Assembly: GCA_014526335.1 (NCBI GenBank)
Contig: JACTAT010000041.1
Coordinates: 522,420-586,419, forward strand
Source of the DNA: Chrysaora quinquecirrha
Lineage: Eukaryota; Cnidaria; Scyphozoa; Semaeostomeae; Pelagiidae
Reading direction: 5' to 3'
DNA: 64,000 nt
Of the stretch, positions 11,227-21,300 are shown in pieces (the first letter of the stretch is position 1; each line of letters opens with the position of its first letter). Below the pieces are notes generated by a model. It was not told the DNA's origin. It did not search any database and saw only the letters and a list, made by a program, of their open reading frames with translations. Made by a program: the position numbers and the translations under genes.

Positions 11227-11725
11227 TATCAGGAGAATTTCATCAACTTTTAGATACAGGTTACTCGCAGGAGCAGGAATCTCAGTTTCTCTGGGAGTTT
11301 TCATTTGTCACCATTCTTGATCATCCATTCAGTTGGATTGATTATCCTCCCATTGATAAAGCTGTTGTTATTGGTGCTGATTATCAAGTATGGGCACATC
11401 TAGATCAACTTCTTCATTTGCACCCTTTGCGTTACTCATGGATCTCATCAATATTTCTGGGATCCTTTCACAAACTATCAAATTTGCACGACAAGCTCGT
11501 GAAACGGTATGGAAAATTCCACCTAGAGAAACATGCAGTTGCATTTTTAGACAGTCCAAGTGCTTCAAAAGTTCAATATTTGACATCAATGAAAGATTTT
11601 GACACTTCAAATCAATTTTTTTACCATGATGTGGTAGCAGGGCTGACAGAATTACTTACAATGTATGTGCAGTACCATCAAATAGTTGTAAGCACAGCAG
11701 ATTGCCAAGAAACAAACATGGAATC
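11227..11725 (+). pseudogene. Outer interrupted gene, piece 2 of 5
   Basis: The outer frame resumes after the MULE (SGEFHQLLDTGYSQEQESQF) and runs open to 11725 (STADCQETNMES). It is the direct continuation of piece 1 once the 8-bp duplicate is removed. The sequence contains RYSWISSIFLGSFHKLSNL and a run of aromatic and charged residues, but no domain I can name. It is cut by the second nested element in the codons for MES. Confidence 0.5.
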
Positions 11726-11744
11726 GGGATGGTATAGATGGTAT

Positions 11745-11992
11745 AATTTAAGATTCAAGATCCAAGATCCAAGATCCGAGAAATTAAGATCCGAGATATT
11801 AAGATCCGAGATATCAAGATCCGAGAAATTAAGATCCCAGAAATTAAGATCCCAGAAATTAAGATCCCAGAAATGAAGATCCCAGAAATTAAGATCCCAG
11901 AAATTAAGATCCCAGAAATTAAGATCCCAGAAATTAAGATCCCAGAAATTAAGATCCCAGATATTAAGATCCAAGAAATTAAGATCCAATAT
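11745..11992. repeat. 15-bp minisatellite, left arm
   Basis: Tandem copies of AAGATCCSAGAAATT are nearly perfect, with G/C variation at one position and ATATT/AAATT variation at the end. The array is the inverted counterpart of 12755-12950. Confidence 0.9.
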
Positions 11993-12084
11993 TTGGCGGT
12001 TTATACATACTAGTATAGGTATTATACTTATAACTTAGGCCTATGGAATAGACGACATGAAGTCACTGTATTTTTAGCTTAAAT

Positions 12085-12163
12085 TTGTTTGTTTTCTATT
12101 TTTAAACAATTCTCAAATTTGGCCGCCAAATTTGAGAATTGTTTAAAAATAGAAAACAAACAA
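12085..12163. repeat. Perfect 79-bp palindrome
   Basis: Two 39-bp arms are exact reverse complements around a single C at 12124 (centre CAAATTTGGCCGCCAAATTTG by position). It could extrude as a long hairpin. It lies inside the minisatellite-ended element and may mark the tips of a smaller head-to-head insertion. Confidence 0.9.
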
Positions 12164-12614
12164 GACTAAAATTATCATGAATTATTCTGTATTTTTTTAT
12201 TAATTTTCACGCGAAAACAATCACGAAGCGCTCATCCCAGTCTGGAATGTATAAAATTTGTACGCCGGACAACAAAATCTGAGGTTCTCCATGTACGCCA
12301 CTCATATGGGCAATGTGGTGAGGTGCACTATCCTAGGGGGGTCCGGGGGTATGTTCCCCCAGAAAATTTTGAAAATTGAAGCCTCTACTTTGTCTCAGAG
12401 AAGCCTGTTTTCATAGAAATTGTTGACAACAATCCTTTTTTTTATCAAACTGCAAAATATTTGTACGCCAGTTGGTGAATTAAGCAAAATGTACACCAAA
12501 GTGTACGCCAAAAATCAATCGTGTACGCCGGACATGTCCGGTGTACAGCCTTTAGATTCCAGACTGGCGCTCATCGGAGAAAAATTTTTCGGAAACTAAA
12601 ACTAATAAACTAAA

Positions 12615-12695
12615 ACACAAGGTGATACCGTGGATCGATCCAGCGACCATATAGTTCGCGTCACGCGTACTAACCCACTGAGCTACTGTAGTGCT
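12615..12695 (-). ncRNA. tRNA-like Pol III module (SINE head candidate)
   Basis: On the - strand an A-box match (TAGCTCAGTGG) is followed about 45 nt later by a B-box match (GGATCGATCC), the layout of a tRNA-type internal promoter. A complete cloverleaf does not form (D stem and acceptor stem are poor), so it is a tRNA-derived SINE head or a tRNA relic rather than a functional tRNA. Confidence 0.4.
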
Positions 12696-12754
12696 GGAGA
12701 AACTCGGTGATTTTCTTGATGTGGTGAACAGAATATTTAGGTGGATCGTTCGGT

Positions 12755-12950
12755 CATTAATATCTCGGATCTTAATTTCTTGGATCTTAATATCTCGGAT
12801 CTTAATTTCTTGGATCTTAATTTCTCGGATCTTAATTTCTCGGATCTTAATTTCTCGGATCTTAATTTCTCGGATCTTAATTTCTCGGATCTTAATATCT
12901 CGGATCTTAATTTCTCGGATCTTGGATCTTGAATCTTGGATCTTGAATCT
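12755..12950. repeat. 15-bp minisatellite, right arm (inverted)
   Basis: Tandem copies of TCTCGGATCTTAATT are the reverse complement of the left array. The right arm carries mainly the G/C variant, while the left is mainly the other variant, so the two arms were homogenised separately. Confidence 0.9.
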
Positions 12951-12966
12951 TAAATTATACCATCCC

Positions 12967-13128
12967 CATGGAATCTGTAGAAATTAGTGAAGTATGGAAG
13001 TTTTGTAAAAAATTTTCAAACTATCAGCCTGAGCTGAGAGTTATTGCCGATTATTTATTTGAAGAAGGTCTTTCTGTACTTGGACTTCTTGAAGCACAAA
13101 AGCATGGAGATTTTGATCTAGATATGCT
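12967..13128 (+). pseudogene. Outer interrupted gene, piece 3 of 5
   Basis: The frame continues from piece 2 (MES then VEISEVWKFCKKFSNYQPEL) and runs to about DLDMLF before the next fold-back element begins. The frame is restored after removing the 11726-12966 element with one 9-bp target copy. The sequence is leucine rich and probably helical. No named domain. Confidence 0.5.
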
Positions 13129-14490
13129 GTTCGTTATTGATAAAATATTGAATGACCTGAAATGAGCTGAAATGATCTGAAATGACCTGAAATGACCTGA
13201 AAATGACCTGGAATTACCCTAAATGACCTGAAATGACCCAAAAATGAGCTGATCAGACTTAGTCCTGTGTTAAAAGACGGAACCAGTATTATGTGAATCT
13301 GGGAACGGCATCTAAGAACATTGTAGGCTTCTTGAAAAGGAATATGGGAATGGGAATGTGGAAATGGGAACGTGGAAATGGGAATCTGGAGATTGGAATC
13401 GTACAAAGTGGATTTGAGAAGGGGAATCTAAGAATAGGGTTCTAGAGAAGGAATGGGGGAATGGGAATGTGGAAATGGGAGTCTGGGAATCAGAATCTGA
13501 GAAAGGGAATCTGAGAAGGGGAATCTAAGAATAGGGTTCTAGAGCAGGAATGTGGGATGGAAATGTGGAAATGGGAATCTGGGAATGAGAATATGAGAAA
13601 AGGAATTTGAGAAGAGAATCTAAAAAAAGGCTCAAGGAGAAGAAATGTGGGAATGGGAATCTGGGGATGGGAATCGGAGAAAGGGAATTTGAGAAGAAAG
13701 ATGTCAGCTGCCAATGGAGTAATTTCATTTTTTATGTTCGTTATGGCTGTTATGTTGTATTGTCTTAGAAAATTCTATTTTTATTAGATAATTTTCATTG
13801 TTTTGTTCTGTTTATAAAGAGACGTTGCTGAACATTGATGAAGTGTCTTGGCAGCTGATATCTCTTCTCAAATTCCCTTTCTCCGATTCCCATCCCCAGA
13901 TTCCCATTCCCACATTTCTTCTCCTTTTTTTTAGATTCTCTTCTCAAATTCCCTTTCTCATATTCTCATTCCCAGATTCCCATTTCCACATTTCCATCCC
14001 ACATTCCTGCTCTAGAACCCTATTCTTAGATTCCCCTTCTCAGATTCCCTTTCTCAGATTCTGATTCCCAGACTCCCATTTCCACATTCCCATTCCCCCA
14101 TTCCTTCTCTAGAACCCTATTCTTAGATTCCCCTTCTCAAATCCACTTTGTACGATTCCAATCTCCAGATTCCCATTTCCAGATTCCCATTTCCACATTC
14201 CCATTCCCATATTCCTTTTCAAGAAGCCTACAATGTTCTTAGATGCCGTTCCCAGATTCACATAATACTGGTTCCGTCTTTTTAACACAGGACTAAGTCT
14301 GATCAGCTCATTTTTGGGTCATTTCAGGTCATTTAGGGTAATTCCAGGTCATTTTCAGGTCATTTAGGGTAATTCCAGGTCATTTTCAGGTCATTTCAGC
14401 TCATTTCAGCTCATTTCAGGTCATTCAATATTTTATCAATAACGATTTCAGCTCATTTCAGACAGTCATTCAATATTTTATCAATAACGA
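13129..14490. mobile_element. Fold-back element built of short tandem repeats
   Basis: Two arms of about 570 bp are inverted copies around a loop at roughly 13715-13845. Tips match as CGTTATTGATAAAATATTG, then come arrays of TGAAATGACC-like units, then arrays of GGAATGGGAATCTG-like units. The right end carries a second copy of the tip and about 40 bp after it. No clear target duplication was found. It contains no plausible gene; the purine-rich frames are low complexity. It splits the outer gene between DLDMLF and the frame that restarts at about 14491. Confidence 0.75.
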
Positions 14491-14935
14491 TTCATACGGT
14501 TAAGAGCCTGTTGGCATAGAGGATTGAAATCCATATTTGAAAGTCTGATGAAAAACAAATTAAATAAGGTTGAACCTATGGAACTGAAGTCTTTGCATTC
14601 TGCATCTGTTGCTGTTAATTTTGATTTGAAAAATGTTAGACAAGTTGGCAAGCAGAGAATAGATAAATTTGTTGCCGTTAAGATACTCCAACCTTGCGGC
14701 TGGAGTTTGGAGAACCCAACTTTTTCTGAAATTCTGACTGTGCCAAGAAATATCACAAAAAGGCAGCAAAAAGCAGCACTCAATCATGCAAACCAACAAA
14801 TTGAGGTGATGTCAGAATTATTACTGCAGTCTTCTGGCATGCAAGTGGCAATGTCAAACTCAAGTGTGCCAGTCCAGCTAATGAAAAGGATGGTACAAGT
14901 CTGCACTTTGCAAAAAAGTCTGATTTAACATCATG
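14491..14935 (+). pseudogene. Outer interrupted gene, piece 4 of 5
   Basis: An open stretch reads RLRACWHRGLKSIFESLMK and continues to about PVQLMK near 14885, where the frame must change by one base to continue as DGTSLHFAKKSDLTSW. It is the continuation of the outer coding sequence beyond the fold-back element. No named domain. The frame change near 14885-14890 lies in AAAAGG. Confidence 0.5.
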
Positions 14936-16552
14936 GCTCTTTAAAAACTTTCCATCTGCCTTTCTGACTGATCCTGCATTTGCAGCTGCAACTAAAAATT
15001 TGAACAATGTCACTTGCATGATCAGGGACTGTATGTTTGACTTTCGGCATCTCAAAATTCCAACTTGCACTTACAGAGAAATGAGTGCTCATATCCTGAA
15101 ACAAACAGTTCTTCCCATTATCCGTGTGTATGGAAACAAAGAGAGTCATTTTACTCTTATTCAGACTTTTGATCGCCGCGCAGATCAAACAAAGGGTTGC
15201 ACTGAGGCAACTAGAGCATCAGTTCCAATTTCCCCTCTGCAATATACTGGTTTCCAAATTGATCCAAATGAGCAGATTAAATCATACAGTACACGATGGT
15301 TGGACAGAGATAATGGGAGGCAAAAAATTATAACATCATATGTGAGAGCCTGTCAAGATATTTCCTTTTTAAAAATGCAAAAGCTGCCAAGTAATTTTAC
15401 TCATGTCATCATTGGTGGTCACTGTGGTATATTTGCATCCTACAGTGTTGACAGTATTGGAAATGTATCTATAGCTTCATATGAATACAGTTGCCATCAC
15501 CCTGAAGCTGATACAGTTGTTTTCTTTGCACTTAAGAAGTTTTTGCAACAAAACTCTTATGCAAAAGGCAGTTCAGTCATCATTAACTGTCCAGAAGCCG
15601 ATAACATCACCATTCTGCTTTTGGAAAACAATCTTATAAGTGAGGTTATTGCTAATTACTCCATAACATTGTTTTGTGCAATCCACAATAAATTGGTTGA
15701 TTTTAAAACGGGTAAACCCACTAAAAAGCCTAAGGAGGATGTTTCTGTTGAGGATTTTAAAGCTTTGAGCTCTAAGGTTAAAATGAATTTTTTTGTTGAT
15801 GTGCAGAAACTTTATGATACTCTGAGAAACTCTGAATATTTCAAGAACACAGAGTTTGCTCTAGAAAGTCTTGGTGCACTCAGTATTTTTACAGGAAATG
15901 ATAAAAATCCTGGCATTCGAAATATAACTAAAAACTTGGCTTTGACAGTGTTTGGTGAGGCATGCAAAGACAAAATCCTCCCTCCACTTGTTGACAGCAA
16001 TGGGCTCTTAACCAATACAAATTTGTGTAAAACAGCTTTCTTACTCCTCTATGCTCGTATATACTTCCACATGTACCGAGTATACATACGAAAAATTAAA
16101 ACAATTACTTGGGAATCAATCACCAGTGAAGCAAATCCAAATTTAAAGCTACTGAGGGATATTGGCTATCAGTATGCAAAAGGCCAATTACATAAGATAC
16201 CACCTGTTGATGGAGCTCTAGATGCAATATTTTTAAGATCAGTTTTTCAAGCACACGAATATAATCAAGTATTTGACAACACTATTGCATACCTAAGCCC
16301 TGTGGAGTACGGATTTGAAGAATGTAAAGGAGGATTAAGACCAACACTTAACACAAGTATGAATTGTGGGGAAGAAAGGCCAGAGATTGTTGTAACTGAG
16401 GTTGATAATTTGTTGTTGCCAGAAGAATTAGTTGCCAATAAATGTGGTTGTAATGATGATGGTGGTTTTATGTGTGATAATTATGAGGAAAACGAAGATC
16501 GAAATGCAGAATATATTAGCCTGCGTGCAAACTTCACAAAGAGAGAATTGTA
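14886..16552 (+). pseudogene. Outer interrupted gene, C-terminal FEN/PIN-like part (piece 5 of 5)
   Basis: The long open frame (517 codons from ATG 15000, open upstream to about 14886) includes CHHPEADTVVFFALKKFL, then VIINCPEADNITILLL, then GNDKNPGIRNITKN. The same order of acidic motifs (EADT, S/CPxxDN/V, G-x-D) occurs in a nuclease-like domain common in animal transposon-linked proteins and reminiscent of FEN/PIN folds. Assignment is by motif memory and is tentative. The tail is Asn/Asp/Cys rich and ends at a TAA at 16550-16552. An AATAAA at about 16599 could serve for polyadenylation. The piece is intronless, like the others. Confidence 0.55.
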
Positions 16553-18387
16553 AAGTCTGCGAATTAGCGTCCGTTTTCGAGTTCTGTGATCTTGCGCAAT
16601 AAATCTGCTCTTTGTCTGGGCATTGTTTCTCATCCAATCAGTGAGTGGTTTCAGATTTTAGTGACCCAATCAAAAACAAGAACATCGTCACGTGTTTTTC
16701 AGTCTCTTCGAGACAAGTGAAGGAGTGAACACAACAAAAATAACCTGTATTCAAGATGGAGGAACGTTCAGTGACTTTTTCGAGGATCAAGTTTGAATGT
16801 CTTCAGTGAAAATTTGGGACGAAACTGCGTTTCAAAGGGGATTTGACATGGTGAAGCAAATCTTTAACTCTTCAGATCGAAACATTATACGTGGATCAAG
16901 ATTAATGATCAAAATTAATGATGCAGTAGGCCTAGTAATAGGCCTGTCCCTGCTGTCATTTCCCTCTGCCTCCGACGATAACAAAACCCTTCTAATCTTC
17001 GATGGGCGCTCCGATCTGGGCAGAGCTTCGTCCTCGCGAAACCCAATAACTGTGTCAGTGGCTGCTGCTTTTTTATTGTATTTTAACTTAAGCTTTTTGT
17101 TGACTTTGGCCAGTTCGTCTTTTATAACCTCCCCTTCTTCAACAAATCAACACAATTTTGCAAATATATTTCAAAATGGAAGCAAATAAATAAAATCGAG
17201 ACTAATCTGCTTTCGGATTAAAAACGCCAGATCCCTCCACAATATTTCGATCGTGCTTCAAAACAGTCTCTTCGACATTTTCAAAAGCAAAGAGCGGTGG
17301 CAAGCATCTTCCATCATCCGGACATTTTCAATTCCCTTTGATCAGTGCGTGTCTGCTCTGCGTGGACATGTAAATTCGGACGAGTAAAGCGGTAACAAAA
17401 TATGGCAATTTCTTGCGCAAGAATCGACCTCCTCTGTGAAGGAGGAAATCGAGGTCACAGAACTCGAAAACGGACTGAACCTAATTCGCAGACTTTACAA
17501 TTCCCTGTTCTCCTCTCATCTCCCCAACAATAATAGGAAGAGCATCGGATATGTCGAGCTGATAGAGAGACAGAGCATGCATGTGTCGTTCAAGGGGCAA
17601 GATGCTTGCGAAAGATCTTGTTGCCTTAGTTGTCGTTTTTAGTCTGTTCAAAGGAAAGGAACAGAGGTGTAATTTAGAGTAACGCTTGAAAAAGGTTAAC
17701 TCTAGAGTTACTGCCGTCGTATATTTGTATTGTCGATTTCGCATGCTATAAAGATAAAGCTCAGGGAAGATTTTATAATCGGAAGAATTAAAGAAGGACA
17801 TTTACTCGAATTGTGTCGTTTTATTTGTGCCAACCTGCCGGTGAAATATCAACCGTTTACACATTCACAATGTTGGATATATATAAATTCTAAGTAATTA
17901 TCGTATTTTTTTTGCTTATTGTTTCTAGATTAATTAGTTGGTTTGATTAAATCTTTCAAGACTTGTAATAATGTTAGAATTTAATTTTTCCATAGTCAAT
18001 AGAAAAAACTTTTTCTATTGACTATGATTTTCTTAGTTTACAAACTTAGTCTTGCTTAGTGGTTAGTGTGAATTAGCTTGTACAATTTTAAAGCTATTAT
18101 GTAACTAACTTTAAATAAAGTAAGAAGAAAAAAATTGACGAAATGACGAGCTTTCATACTGCAAGTCCATTCTAGATTACATCTTGCCTCCTTCCATTAT
18201 TCCTTATTCTATTCCATTCTTCCATTCCATTTATTCCATGACGATCGCCAGAGAGAGGCTGAAAAGAAATGACGACACTCTTATGGCCTGGCCTTTTCCG
18301 TGGAGGAGGATTGTGCATATCGAGTCAGGATCAGCACTTTCTGTTCTAGTTCCACTGAAACGAATATTCAAATCGTCATCTGTCACG
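16553..18387. promoter_or_regulatory. Intergenic region upstream of OLA1
   Basis: No supported gene. It holds the 5' end of the OLA1 transcript by position. Open frames at 16797-17189 and 17436-17642 lack recognisable features. A hairpin with 17-bp arms and a 2-nt loop lies at 17991-18026, and simple TTCCATTCCATT-type sequence lies at 18180-18240. A 5' extension of the first OLA1 exon is open back to 18184, but the conserved protein start is at 18388. Confidence 0.4.
17991..18026. repeat. Perfect hairpin, 17-bp arms
   Basis: CATAGTCAATAGAAAAA is followed after two bases by its exact reverse complement. Role unknown; it may be a transposon scar. Confidence 0.8.
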
Positions 18388-21300
18388 ATGCCACCAAAGA
18401 AAAAGGAAGAAGTTAAAGAAACTCCGCTTCTTGGAAGGTTTGGGACATCACTTAAATGTGGTATTGTTGGAATCCCAAATGTTGGGTAAGTGGAGTGCAC
18501 AATCAATGAGTGGACAGTCCCCCCGACTGCGGACAAGGTTGTAGGTAGACAGGGCAGAAGTAGACCAGGGTAGCTCCTTTATCTTTTATCTTTCGTTGTA
18601 TTGAATTGAATAAGATGGTGAAAGGTGATAGGGGTTGCACCTATTTTTATTCACTTTCAACTGTAGGCCTACGGTATCCTCTTGTATCCGTCCCATCTCT
18701 TCTTGGCAATCCTATCTTGCTTGGCCCTCTCTCTCTGCTAGCCAAAGATCTTTGGCTGGAAATTGTTTTTCAGAACCTGTCACTGATTCATTGGGCATGA
18801 AAATTAGCTTCTGGTATTAGCCAAAGCTTGAAATTCCAACTATAATGGCGATTCAGTAGAATTTTGATTTCTCCAAATAGTGAAAAGATACCAAGTTTTT
18901 TATGAAAAATTCGTATAAAGCATCCAAAATTTAGTCTAAGTACAAATTTTCGCTGTCCCAGCACTTGTATTCCTAATATTATAAGCATTCAAACTTACCA
19001 ATTCTATACACATTTTTTTATAAGAAACCTAGCTCGGGGCCTAGTTCTAAAAGTTTCTTAATTTTTGGTCCAATTTTAGTTCTAAAAGGTTCTTAACAGT
19101 TTCTTAATGAATTGAAATATATTGCAGTAAAAACGACAAAAAACCTTCTGACGGAATTGCTTGAGAACTAATTACTACCTCCACAAATGTGAATCAGTAT
19201 GTTGGAAAACGGACGCAAAAATTTCTACAGTTTCTTAACTTCTTCCTCCTAGTCCTAAGAGTTTCTTAACTTTTTGGGTGTTTAGTTCTAGGTTTCTTAT
19301 AAACCGGTTTCTTATTAAAAAAAAACGTGTAAAGGCTTTGACCACAAAAAATGAAGTAGTTGAAAATTTTACACCTACTGGGTCTAAGCCCTTGTAAAAT
19401 CGTGAACTTTTACCTAGAATTGAACCTAAGACTACATTTAAGGTGCTTTATTACGATTTTTGCATAGAATACTTGTTGCCCTATTGGCATATTATTCTGA
19501 AAATCTGAAAGGCTATGGCAGGTGAAAAAGATGGAATGCAATGAACATGGAGTTAACTATGTTAAGCCTTCTTGAGTACCATACATATTGACATGATGAA
19601 TGGGTGGACAAAAAAAGTACCTCCTCCCCCCAAACTAAACAGTTGACATAAAATTCTTCCTGCCACGGAACCCTACCAAAGTGATCTTAACCAGGTAATC
19701 TTCAACCTTAAGCATTTCTTGTGGAAAATTCATACCCTTACTCAAACTCTAAATGCTTTTTTCTCAGAGTAATAAAAATTCAACAATTTGTTGTTACAAA
19801 TAAGATTTCAACAAAGCCACAGAGGTTACTGTGCATCCATTATTTTGTCATTTAAAAGCTGAATCCATATTTCTCTCAACCATTTATCTTCAACAGAAAA
19901 TCAACATTTTTCAATGTGCTTACAAAGAGTCAAGCATCAGCTGAAAACTTTCCATTCTGTACAATTGGTAAGTAATATTGTTGTTTATATTGAATTACCA
20001 TAAATCCTTGAATAAGGCCCCACCTTCGAATAAGCCCTCCCCTCAAATAAGCCCCCATGAGGAATTATTCAAGGGATTCATGAATTTGTTTCTGTCTATA
20101 ATGCATCTTCAACTAATTAAAACACTGATCGAGCTAGTTCTGACAGGTTTTACTATTAATTCAATCAAGAAACAGCCGTTCGTTGTTGGCAAACAGCTGA
20201 TTTTGATAAAAGAGTACAGAATTTTCTCTCTCTGCTATACTTTCGACAGCACACTTGAAACATTGAACTCCCCTTGCGTTGCCTCGAATAAGCCTTCCCC
20301 TTGAATAAGCCTCTACGGTAAAATTCATTTATGCAAATAAGCCCCTAAATAAGCCCCCAGGGGCTTATTTGAGGATTTACAATATTAGAACTAAAGTTAT
20401 CCTCATTGCAAATTCCCTGTTTCATTTCACTTATCACCCTTCAGGCATTAACACACTTTATGATTCTGGTTGTCTTGAATGCATTTGAAGCACCCACCAG
20501 TTTTTCATTACATTTTCTTCTTTTTCAGATCCAAATGAAAATAAGTATAATTTATGTTATTTGCTGCTTGGAATGCCAATCTAAGTCAAATTTTTATTAT
20601 TTTTATGTTTAAGGGAAGTAGGTAAGAGAAGAGAAGTTTTTAAGAGAACAACCCAAGTTTCAACCCAAAAATCAACTCTTTATCAAGATGTATTAATGCA
20701 AACACCTTTTAGAATATCAGCAGTTTATTTTAAGACTCATTAACCAATTCTCATGTTCCATGGCAAAAATTTTTACAGGCTCACTGACCTTTAACAGAAA
20801 TATCTTGTATTGCAGATATTCCGATAGAGTTGAACATGAATTCTTAACGAGTTAAGTCTTGATCAGCAATAATATCAGAAATATCAAATCATGAATCATG
20901 TGCTTTCTTTTTTGGAGGCTCAGTTCTAAAAATATCACAGTCTTAGAAAAAATAAAAAGGATAAACAAACAAAATAGAATTATGCAAGGACCAAAATAGG
21001 TTTGTCTGATTGAAGAGATATCTTCAGCACTTGCAAATGAGACAAGATCTGTATGCCTCAAAACAGAAGGCCTGATAAAATGTAAAGTTATGATATTTGG
21101 AGATTTTATTTTCTTAAAGAACTTTATAATACAATATGTTCTTTCAGTTATTTGAACTTTCTCCTTTTTCTTTAAGTCGTGTTCCTGTTCCTGATGAAAG
21201 ATATGACTTCTTATGCAAACAATTCAAACCTGCAAGGTAATGAGATTTTGTTTACAAAACTGTAAAGTAATTCTCATCAGGTTGGTTTGAAGAAAATTAT

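Larger units (their letters stand above)
11726..12966. mobile_element. Non-autonomous element with minisatellite inverted ends and 9-bp target duplication
   Basis: The element of 1,241 bp is flanked by CATGGAATC at 11717-11725 and 12967-12975. Tips are inverted copies of GGGATGGTATA. Behind each tip is an array of a 15-bp unit (AAGATCCCAGAAATT with G/C and A/T variants), about 16 copies on the left (11750-11990) and about 12 in inverse orientation on the right (12760-12945). A 9-bp duplication fits a MULE-family mover. The interior holds a 79-bp palindrome and a tRNA-like module but no gene. Open frames read through the minisatellite are artefacts. Confidence 0.8.

Noticed and set aside
11678..11989. 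Repetitive frame with NFWDL repeats on the - strand and the matching LRSEI/ILISR frames
   Set aside because: These are readings of the 15-bp minisatellite, open in several frames because the unit length is a multiple of three.
13134..14064. Ser/Phe/Pro-rich frames around 13.1-14.1 kb
   Set aside because: Low-complexity readings of the fold-back repeat arms; mirror copies appear on both arms.
18184..18387. N-terminal extension of OLA1 by 68 codons
   Set aside because: Open in frame, but the family starts at MPPKKK and the extension has no similarity I recognise.
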